From: Bacillaceae bacterium OF18-1A
GTDB taxonomy: Bacteria; Bacillota; Bacilli; Bacillales; Bacillaceae_G
Length of the DNA: 64,000 bases
Direction of reading: 5' to 3'
Assembly (NCBI GenBank): GCA_027694045.1
Contig: JAQEWB010000002.1
Location: forward strand, 558,001 to 622,000
Positions 58,466 to 64,000 of this stretch are shown one piece after another. Below the pieces are notes generated by a model. The model was given only the letters and a program-made list of their open reading frames with translations. It did not search any database and had not been told where the DNA came from. Position 1 is the stretch's first letter; every line of letters starts with the position of its first letter. The translations under genes and the position numbers were made by a program.

Positions 58466-58488
58466 TTTAAGATTCCCCCTTAAAGAAA

Positions 58489-58881
58489 TTAAAGTGTTTC
58501 TTTTATATTAGATAAAACGCCGTTAATAAAACGACGAGATTCCTCATCCCCAAATGTTTTAGCAATTTCAATTGCCTCGTTAATTGTTACGTTGTGTGGA
58601 ATTTCTTCCATGTATTTCATTTCATACACAGCTACACGCAAAATACTGCGATCAACAATACTAATACGCTCAAGCTTCCACTTTTTTAAGTTTTGACGAA
58701 TCGCTTCATCAATTGCTTCTTTATTTTCTACAAAACCTACTACAAGTGATTCTAAAAACTCATTTGTTTCTTCACCTTCATCTAGCGTGTTCTCCACCGC
58801 TACTTTCGGTTCTAATTCACCTGTAATATCCATTTGATATAGTGCTTGCATAGCTCTTTCTCTAGCCGTCCTACGTTTCAT
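58489..58881 (-). CDS. nusB: Transcription antitermination factor NusB
   Basis: NusB, with NusE (S10), binds boxA RNA in rRNA leaders to prevent premature termination. The 130-residue all-helical protein begins [18 protein letters not shown] and has the conserved [13 protein letters not shown] and [14 protein letters not shown] segments. AAGGAGAG precedes the ATG. A TTGACG promoter element lies upstream near 58946-58951. Confidence 0.95.
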   Translation of the reverse strand: MKRRTARERAMQALYQMDITGELEPKVAVENTLDEGEETNEFLESLVVGFVENKEAIDEAIRQNLKKWKLERISIVDRSILRVAVYEMKYMEEIPHNVTINEAIEIAKTFGDEESRRFINGVLSNIKETL

Positions 58882-59192
58882 TGTAACTCTCCTTTATGCT
58901 TCAAGTCTTTCCTTATGCTTTGTTATATTATTATAATTTATAAGCCGTCAATTCACTTACTCTTACAGTTTTCATTGATTTTCCAACCTTATAATACAAT
59001 GATAATAACACAATTTATCGTTTCACACACGGGTTACAAGGCTGAAAAATAATAAAAAGATTAACTTCAAGTTCCATATCTTATCACAATGTACGTTTTT
59101 TGGAAAAACGAAACATTTCCTTTTTTATTTCTCACTTTTTGAAATAGTATAATAATTAGAGGGTTTTTATTTGTGAAGAAATGAAACGGTAA
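58882..59192. other. Intergenic region upstream of nusB
   Basis: About 310 bases with no open gene. A minus-strand TTGACG (58951-58946) followed by AT-rich TAATATAA-like sequence is a plausible nusB promoter. I see no RNA element or repeat. Confidence 0.45.
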
Positions 59193-59225
59193 AAAAGATG
59201 CCTATGTTACTAGGCATCTTTTTCA
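59193..59225 (-). terminator. Terminator of the accB-accC-yqhY operon
   Basis: AAAAAGATGCCTA and TAGGCATCTTTTT pair around TGTTAC. It starts 4 bases after the yqhY stop codon. Confidence 0.92.
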
Positions 59226-59228
59226 TTC

Positions 59229-59621
59229 TTACACTGGTTCGATTTCTGTTTTTTGTGTTTCGAATGTTACGCCAACGATGTGAACATTCACTTCTTTTGG
59301 CTCAAGTCCTGTCATTGTAAAGAGCGCTTGGCGAATATTGTCTTGAATCTTTTGTGCAACAACTGGAATTGCTACACCAAAATACATTACAACATAAAGG
59401 TCAACGATAATATCTTCGTTCGCTAATTCAACCTTTACACCTTTACCATGATTTTTCTTACCTAACTTCTCAACAACGTCTGTAGCAAAATTACCGCGCA
59501 TTGCCGCTACACCTTCTACCTCAGCAGCTGCGATACCTGCAATTACTTCAATTACTTCTGGTGCAATTTCTACTTTACCAAGAGTTGTATCTTGACCCAT
59601 ATCTAACATATGTTCAGCCAT
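59229..59621 (-). CDS. yqhY: Asp23/Gls24-family protein (YqhY-like)
   Basis: The 130-residue protein belongs to the Asp23/Gls24 envelope-stress family; the first half (GKVEIAPEVIEVIAGIAA) and NVHIVGV near the end are typical. It is downstream of accBC in many Firmicutes, and yqhY is known to affect acetyl-CoA carboxylase activity in B. subtilis. It lies 22 bases after accC. Confidence 0.93.
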   Translation of the reverse strand: MAEHMLDMGQDTTLGKVEIAPEVIEVIAGIAAAEVEGVAAMRGNFATDVVEKLGKKNHGKGVKVELANEDIIVDLYVVMYFGVAIPVVAQKIQDNIRQALFTMTGLEPKEVNVHIVGVTFETQKTEIEPV

Positions 59622-59643
59622 GAAAAAAACCTCCTTTAATGTA

Positions 59644-60999
59644 TCACTGCGTCACAAGTTCATGCTCTTCCAAAAATTTCGTATTAAACTCACCTTTTAC
59701 AAAATCAGGATGATCTAGCAATTGCAAATGGAACGGGATTGTTGTATGTACGCCTTCAATGACAAACTCACTGAGCGCGCGCTTCATTTTTGCAATTGCC
59801 TCTTCACGTGTTTTTCCGTGAACAATTAATTTAGCAATCATCGAATCATAGAAAGGTGGGATTGAATATCCTGGATATACAGCTGAATCGACGCGAATAC
59901 CAAATCCGCCTGGCGGTAAGTACATTTCGACTTTACCTGGAGATGGCATAAATTTTTTGGCAGGGTTTTCCGCATTAATTCGACATTCAATTGCCCAACC
60001 ATTAAATTGTACTTCTTCTTGCTGTAACGATAACTTTTCTCCAGAAGCAACACGAATTTGTTCTTTAATTAAGTCCATCCCTGTTACCATTTCGGTAACT
60101 GGATGCTCAACTTGAATTCTCGTATTCATCTCCATGAAATAGAAGCTTTTCGTTTTATATTCATAAATAAACTCAACCGTACCAGCACCTGTATAATCAA
60201 CCGCTACCGCCGCTTTAACCGCCGCGTCACCCATTTGCTTGCGAATATTTTCATCAAGTGCAGGTGATGGGCTTTCTTCTAATAGTTTTTGCAAACGGCG
60301 CTGAATTGTACAATCACGTTCTCCTAAATGAATGGCATTTCCATGTGTATCTGCCATTATTTGAATCTCAACATGGCGGAAATCTTCAACGTACTTTTCT
60401 AAGTATACACCAGGGTTCCCAAAAGCGGTACTAGCTTCTTGCTGTGTAATTTGAATTCCCTTTACAAGCTCCTCTTCATGGCGCGCAACACGAATACCTT
60501 TTCCGCCACCACCTGCAGTCGCTTTAATAATAACTGGATATCCAATCTTATTAGCAAGCTCAATCGCTTCTTCGGTATTTTTAATAATTCCTTGTGAACC
60601 TGGTACAATCGGAACCCCTGCTTCTTTCATTGTATCACGAGCAACGTCTTTTGTGCCCATCTTTGAAATAGCTTCTGGACTTGGACCGATAAAAATCAAA
60701 TTACATTCGCGGCACAGCTCTGCAAAATCTGCATTCTCTGCTAAAAATCCGTATCCCGGATGAATAGCATCGCAGCCTGTTAACTTCGCAACGCTAATAA
60801 TGTTCGTCAAATTTAAATAGCTTTCTTTCGAAATCGTTGGTCCTACACAATACGCTTCATCTGCAATCTGTACGTGAAGTGACTCTTTATCTGCTTCTGA
60901 ATAAATTGCAACTGTTTCAATGTCCATTTCTTTACAAGCACGAATAATTCGTACAGCAATTTCCCCACGATTGGCTATTAATACTTTTTTTATCATCAC
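59644..60999 (-). CDS. accC: Biotin carboxylase subunit of acetyl-CoA carboxylase
   Basis: AccC carboxylates the biotin on AccB with ATP and bicarbonate. The 451-residue ATP-grasp enzyme starts [17 protein letters not shown] (two adjacent ATGs) and has the Gly-rich [10 protein letters not shown] motif near 164, [14 protein letters not shown] near 288 and the GECRINAE-like ECRINAENP. It lies 13 bases after accB. Biotin for this enzyme is supplied by the bio operon at the other end of the window. Confidence 0.97.
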   Translation of the reverse strand: MMIKKVLIANRGEIAVRIIRACKEMDIETVAIYSEADKESLHVQIADEAYCVGPTISKESYLNLTNIISVAKLTGCDAIHPGYGFLAENADFAELCRECNLIFIGPSPEAISKMGTKDVARDTMKEAGVPIVPGSQGIIKNTEEAIELANKIGYPVIIKATAGGGGKGIRVARHEEELVKGIQITQQEASTAFGNPGVYLEKYVEDFRHVEIQIMADTHGNAIHLGERDCTIQRRLQKLLEESPSPALDENIRKQMGDAAVKAAVAVDYTGAGTVEFIYEYKTKSFYFMEMNTRIQVEHPVTEMVTGMDLIKEQIRVASGEKLSLQQEEVQFNGWAIECRINAENPAKKFMPSPGKVEMYLPPGGFGIRVDSAVYPGYSIPPFYDSMIAKLIVHGKTREEAIAKMKRALSEFVIEGVHTTIPFHLQLLDHPDFVKGEFNTKFLEEHELVTQ

Positions 61000-61012
61000 A
61001 AAGACTCCCTTA

Positions 61013-61501
61013 TTACGCTTTTACAAGAAATAGCGGTTGTCCATACTCAACAAGTTGTCCGTTATTAACGAGAATCTCAACAATTTCGCCTTCTACATCA
61101 GCGTCTATTTCGTTGAATAACTTCATAGCTTCGACAATACATACGATAGAATCTTTTGATACTCTATCTCCAACATTTACATATGAAGGTGTATCAGGCG
61201 AAGATGAAGAATAGAATGTACCTACCATTGGTGATGTAATTTTATGTAGATTTTCATCTTGAACAGCTTTCTTCTCTTCTTGTTTTGGTACTTCTACTTG
61301 AGCTGCCGCTACCGTTGTTTCAACTTCAACAGGTGACACTGGTTGCACGACTTGTTTCGCTACAGGTGATTGCACAGCAACAACTTCATTACCACGCTTT
61401 TTCATTTTGATTGTTGTACCATCTTTTTTGTATTCAAATTCATCAATATTAGAGCTATCAATTAATTTAATTAATTCACGAACTTCTTGAATTTTAAACA
61501 T
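61013..61501 (-). CDS. accB: Biotin carboxyl carrier protein
   Basis: AccB carries the carboxyl group from AccC to the transferase. The 162-residue protein has an N-terminal helical part, an Ala/Val/Gln/Glu-rich linker (about 38-80), and a C-terminal biotinyl domain with the biotinylation motif EAMKLFNEI (Lys127). It is the first gene of the operon, with a leader of about 225 bases and an operator-like palindrome at its promoter. Confidence 0.97.
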   Translation of the reverse strand: MFKIQEVRELIKLIDSSNIDEFEYKKDGTTIKMKKRGNEVVAVQSPVAKQVVQPVSPVEVETTVAAAQVEVPKQEEKKAVQDENLHKITSPMVGTFYSSSSPDTPSYVNVGDRVSKDSIVCIVEAMKLFNEIDADVEGEIVEILVNNGQLVEYGQPLFLVKA

Positions 61502-61723
61502 GTAAAATCCACTCCCATACTCTTGTTTGTCCTGTTTTTACAGATTCTCATCATTAAAACTAGATTGACTGTAAAAATACGATGTACTCTATTAGAAAAT
61601 GTATTTCATTTACTAATAAAAATATTTACTATTCCCATCTTACGATAAATTTTTTAAACATTCCAATTATATTTATTTTTAATAAATCGAAATTCCTGTA
61701 AAAAATATTATTCCACTAAAAAA

Positions 61724-61742
61724 ATTATTACCTAGTAATAAT
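61724..61742. promoter_or_regulatory. FapR-box-like palindrome at the accB promoter
   Basis: ATTATTAC-CTA-GTAATAAT is a perfect 8-base inverted repeat. It matches the FapR consensus (ATTAGTACCTGATACTAAT as I recall it) at 15 of 19 positions. It overlaps the -10 element of the accB promoter, where a repressor would block transcription. Confidence 0.6.
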
Positions 61743-61767
61743 ACCAAGTTTCACACGAAATTGGCAA
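61738..61767 (-). promoter_or_regulatory. Promoter of accBC
   Basis: TTGCCA (61767-61762), an 18-base spacer and TATTAT (61743-61738) on the minus strand. Transcription would start near 61731, leaving a leader of about 230 bases before accB in which I see no riboswitch. Confidence 0.7.
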
Positions 61768-61971
61768 GACCACTCCCAAAAAAACATCCCTTACTTTTTC
61801 AAAATACTACAAGATCAACTCTCCACATCCTCTCCGCCCTTCACCTCAGCGATGACCAATAACATATTTTTACCAAATATTATTTTTTTGTTTACACACC
61901 GTTCATCATTCCTTCATATAAAAATAGTATGGTCAAAGTGTAGAAAATATATTGTATCGAGGTGTGGACAT

Positions 61972-62166
61972 ATGATATGGCTCATTCTCTTCTTACCTGC
62001 CGTAATGGTCTGGGCATTCGTTCTCTTCATCCACTTCAAATCAGGAAAAAGTAATCATCGTTACCATGAACCGTTAATCTTTTACTCACAACGTATTTCT
62101 CCGTTTCGAGTTGAGCATAATAAAAACAACTACAAAGATGAAATAGAAAAAAGCTATCGAAAATGA
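61972..62166 (+). CDS. Small membrane protein, unknown function
   Basis: I start at ATG 61972 with GAGGTG upstream, giving 64 residues; a longer frame from 61852 has no site. One hydrophobic helix (about 2-20, MIWLILFLPAVMVWAFVLF) is followed by a basic, hydrophilic tail with several His. It is divergent from accB and convergent with spoIIIAH, and its stop codon lies in a terminator. I do not recognise the family. Confidence 0.68.
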   Translation: MIWLILFLPAVMVWAFVLFIHFKSGKSNHRYHEPLIFYSQRISPFRVEHNKNNYKDEIEKSYRK

Positions 62167-62176
62167 TAGCTTTTTT
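62147..62176 (+). terminator. Terminator of the small membrane protein gene
   Basis: AAAAAAGCTATC and GATAGCTTTTTT pair around GAAAAT. The stem contains the TGA stop codon. Confidence 0.9.
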
Positions 62177-62198
62177 CTATTTGTAAACAATCACGAAT

Positions 62199-62225
62199 AA
62201 TCCGTGGGGAAGATTCCCCACGGAT
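62199..62225 (-). terminator. Perfect GC-rich hairpin after spoIIIAH
   Basis: The 13-base arms AATCCGTGGGGAA and TTCCCCACGGATT surround two bases. It lies 12 bases after the spoIIIAH stop, the end of the spoIIIA operon, so it is probably the operon terminator. Only a weak, interrupted T tract follows on the minus strand. Confidence 0.65.
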
Positions 62226-62236
62226 TGAAATTCTGT

Positions 62237-62908
62237 TTATTTTGCTGGTGGATCAAATTTCACACCTACATCTTTAGAACCGCCTTCACTTCTTACAAGT
62301 TGTATAATTTTATTCGCTTCTTTTTGTGAATGCTTTGTCGCTTTAACAGTTACTCTAATATCAGTTCCATCAGCTCTTACAAGCGCATCTTTATATCCAC
62401 CTTGAGATTTAATTACTGTCTCAAGTAATTCTTGCTTCGTTTCCATTGTAGTGATTGCATCGAAATTTTCTTTCGCTTTATTCTTTTCTGTTGCTGAAGC
62501 TTTTGTTGAACTCATCACTTCTTGTAATTTTGCTTTTTGTTCACTACGCTGATCTTCCATTTGCATACGTAACGCTGTGAAATTTTCATCACTTGATTGA
62601 ACTGTTACGTTAGCATCTTTTTTACTTGTTTCTTTTTTAGCACTCTCTTTTTTGTCTGTTTCTTTATTTGTTTCTTTATTTGAAGTTTCCTTGCTTGTAG
62701 TTTCTTTATTTGAAGTTTCTTTTGTAGTTTCCTTATTCGGTGTTTCATTTGTTACTGCTTTATCAGTACCTTGTTTTTCTTGTCCAATTTTTTCACTAGT
62801 TGTTGGCGCTGCCGTATTCATTTTGTCAGGAGTTGTTACGTAATACACAGATAGTACAACAACTAAACTTAACATCGTTAATAGCCAAACCGTTTGTTTT
62901 TTTAACAC
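62237..62908 (-). CDS. spoIIIAH: Stage III sporulation protein AH
   Basis: SpoIIIAH lies in the mother-cell membrane and pairs with forespore SpoIIQ to form the channel that feeds the forespore. The 223-residue protein has a membrane helix (about 8-25), a Lys/Thr/Glu repeat-rich linker (54-97), and a C-terminal YscJ/FliF-like ring-building domain (about 105-223). The linker is unusually regular: NKET and SKET units recur about eight times. It is the last gene of the spoIIIA operon. Confidence 0.93.
   Translation of the reverse strand: MLKKQTVWLLTMLSLVVVLSVYYVTTPDKMNTAAPTTSEKIGQEKQGTDKAVTNETPNKETTKETSNKETTSKETSNKETNKETDKKESAKKETSKKDANVTVQSSDENFTALRMQMEDQRSEQKAKLQEVMSSTKASATEKNKAKENFDAITTMETKQELLETVIKSQGGYKDALVRADGTDIRVTVKATKHSQKEANKIIQLVRSEGGSKDVGVKFDPPAK
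62618..62749 (-). repeat. Degenerate short repeats coding the SpoIIIAH linker
   Basis: Tandem units of 12-18 bases encode variants of (S)NKET, TKET and KKES. The DNA is repetitive enough to change length by slippage. The linker joins the membrane helix to the ring-building domain. Confidence 0.8.
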
Positions 62909-62923
62909 TTTATTTCCTCCCTA

Positions 62924-63586
62924 TCAATTTTTCGGTGAAACTGAAACGCGATAGGCTGGAACATCTAATAGCCGTATCACAGCTTCTTTTACCATTGCTT
63001 TAACTTGTATATTATCCACTCCCTTTGCTACGACAAGAACACCTCGTACTTTCGGTTTCTCTGTTCGTAAAACAACGGGAGTTTCTTTATCACCTTCACG
63101 TATAATGACGGTCTTTTCATCAAGAGATTCATCTTCTACTTCCCTCTTACCGCCCGTTTTATCTGTTTCACCTGTTGTTTGTGATCGTTTCACTGTATTT
63201 TTTTCTAATATTTTTTCTTCAGATGAATCTAAATTCACTTTAATTGTTACATCTTTTACTCCTGCTATTTCTTCTAAAGCTGCTTTTAACTCTTGTTCAT
63301 ACGCTTTTTCATATTTTTCTACATTTGACATACTATCGTTACTTTTTTGTCCGAAAGTCGGTACATCTTTTTCTTGATTTTGGATTTTTTGTTCTTTAAA
63401 TACAGGCACTTCTTCTTTTTTACCTGAAAAGAAATTACTAGAAAACATAAGCAAAATCCCAAGTATGAGTAGGACAAGTAAAAACTTAGGTGTTACCTTT
63501 TTCCCCTTCTCAGTGCTTTCTTTTTCATCCCCATTTAATAAGTTTCGAAAAAATGAGAACTTCGAATTTTTATCTTTATTGTCCAT
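62924..63586 (-). CDS. spoIIIAG: Stage III sporulation protein AG
   Basis: SpoIIIAG builds a large ring in the mother-cell side of the SpoIIIA-SpoIIQ channel. The 220-residue protein has a basic, charged N-terminus, a membrane helix (about 33-53, LVLLILGILLMFSS) and a ring-building domain (about 88-220; VEKYEKAYEQELKAALEEI). The start overlaps spoIIIAF by 11 bases. Confidence 0.94.
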   Translation of the reverse strand: MDNKDKNSKFSFFRNLLNGDEKESTEKGKKVTPKFLLVLLILGILLMFSSNFFSGKKEEVPVFKEQKIQNQEKDVPTFGQKSNDSMSNVEKYEKAYEQELKAALEEIAGVKDVTIKVNLDSSEEKILEKNTVKRSQTTGETDKTGGKREVEDESLDEKTVIIREGDKETPVVLRTEKPKVRGVLVVAKGVDNIQVKAMVKEAVIRLLDVPAYRVSVSPKN

Positions 63587-64000
63587 TTACTCTACCTGTC
63601 CTCCCTTCCATTTGAACTTGGATTTGTTTACCATCTAGTTGCCACCTGCTTGAAAAGAATTCTTTCATTTCTACATTTGTTTCTTCTACTTTTTTTGGAG
63701 GTTCTTTCGTATTAATTTCGATAGGTTTTACCGTTTCAATTGCATCATTTTTACTACGTTCTTTTTCTTTCAACATCACAACAACAGATTGAATATCTTT
63801 TGCTGACTTTACTTCTTCTGCACTTTCCGCTGCGATTATTTGTATTTCAGAGACTGTCATACCATATTTTTTCTCAAACTCTTTTCCTACTTCTTTTTTC
63901 ATTTTGGTAGCCATCTCTTCTAAACTATATGCACGTGTTAGAGCTTGTATTTCTTTTTTCTTCGAATCTATTGAATTTTTTACAGATCCTCCTGCCACAT
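63576..64000 (-). CDS. spoIIIAF: Stage III sporulation protein AF, C-terminal part
   Basis: About 141 codons of the soluble C-terminal part are visible; the two membrane helices and start lie beyond the window. The first Val codon (GTG, 63998) is internal, not the start. The region is Lys/Glu-rich with a MTVSEIQII-type strand and ends GRTGRVNGQ. SpoIIIAF belongs to the mother-cell SpoIIIA complex. The identity rests on position beside AG and AH. Confidence 0.88.
   Translation of the reverse strand, partial: VAGGSVKNSIDSKKKEIQALTRAYSLEEMATKMKKEVGKEFEKKYGMTVSEIQIIAAESAEEVKSAKDIQSVVVMLKEKERSKNDAIETVKPIEINTKEPPKKVEETNVEMKEFFSSRWQLDGKQIQVQMEGRTGRVNGQ

Larger units (their letters stand above)
61502..61971. 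other. Long AT-rich region between accB and a divergent small gene
   Basis: About 470 bases hold the accB leader, its promoter and operator-like palindrome. A candidate start region for the small plus-strand gene lies near 61900-61970. A pyrimidine/A-rich stretch around 61775-61845 has no clear feature. No repeat or gene is evident. Confidence 0.5.

Noticed and set aside
62199-62225. GC-rich palindrome as a protein-binding operator
   Set aside because: It lies directly behind the last gene of the spoIIIA operon and between convergent genes, so a terminator stem is the simpler explanation despite the weak T tract.

Overview
This window is a chromosomal segment of a low-GC, spore-forming Gram-positive bacterium, almost certainly a member of the Bacillus cereus group. 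Three things point there. Sporulation genes are present (spo0A, spoIVB, spoIIIAF-AG-AH). The gene order from spoIIIA through accBC, nusB, folD, xseAB, ispA, dxs, ahrC, recN, spoIVB, spo0A and bkd to artPQR, polY1, rnz and proI follows the B. subtilis yqh-yqj region. Copies of a repeat resembling the B. cereus-group bcr1 element lie between genes. Most genes are on the minus strand, so the text below reads from high to low coordinates where an operon is meant.

Layout, low to high coordinates. 1-3.4 kb: biotin operon bioA-bioD-bioF-(bioH) behind a BirA-type operator. 3.4-9.9 kb: a small secreted protein; a T-box leader with a duplicated antiterminator/terminator module before an NhaC-type transporter; an LPXTG-anchored nucleotidase with Pho-box-like repeats and a bcr1-like repeat in its leader; a GDSL hydrolase; a MarR regulator. 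9.9-16.3 kb: a small Tyr/Pro-rich protein, a DUF2062 protein and the arginine operon argC-J-B-D-F. 16.3-21.4 kb: yqzH, yqjQ, yqjP, proI, another bcr1-like copy, sdaAB/sdaAA and a decayed membrane-protein gene. 21.8-28.2 kb: rnz, a decayed mgtC-like gene, polY1/dinB, a PepT-like peptidase, a GNAT enzyme, a 30-residue Prli42-like peptide and an L,D-transpeptidase. 28.2-34.8 kb: yqjA, the art arginine ABC transporter, brxB, a Nudix enzyme, a YetF-like protein and an FtsW/RodA protein. 35.1-45.4 kb: branched-chain keto-acid operon ptb-bcd-buk-lpdV-bkdAA-bkdAB-bkdB under a sigma-54 promoter, with its activator bkdR. 45.5-52 kb: yqzF, a glycerophosphodiesterase, yycC, spo0A, spoIVB, recN and argR/ahrC. 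52-64 kb: yqxC, dxs, ispA, xseB, xseA, folD, nusB, yqhY, accC, accB and the tail of spoIIIA.

The genes are connected by regulation visible in the DNA. The arginine repressor gene (51.5 kb), the arginine biosynthetic operon and the arginine transporter lie in the same window, and both targets carry ARG-box-like operators at good promoters. Other readable controls are BirA (bio), BkdR/sigma-54 (bkd), a tyrosine-type T-box (nhaC), Spo0A (its own gene), a FapR-like palindrome on the accBC promoter, and an uncharacterised palindrome on the brxB promoter.

Most of the window is ordinary core chromosome. I see no phage, insertion sequence, CRISPR array, rRNA or tRNA. The least explained items are the duplicated T-box module, the bcr1-like repeat inside the nucleotidase leader, the operator-like palindromes, two gene remnants, and a few small genes of unknown function.
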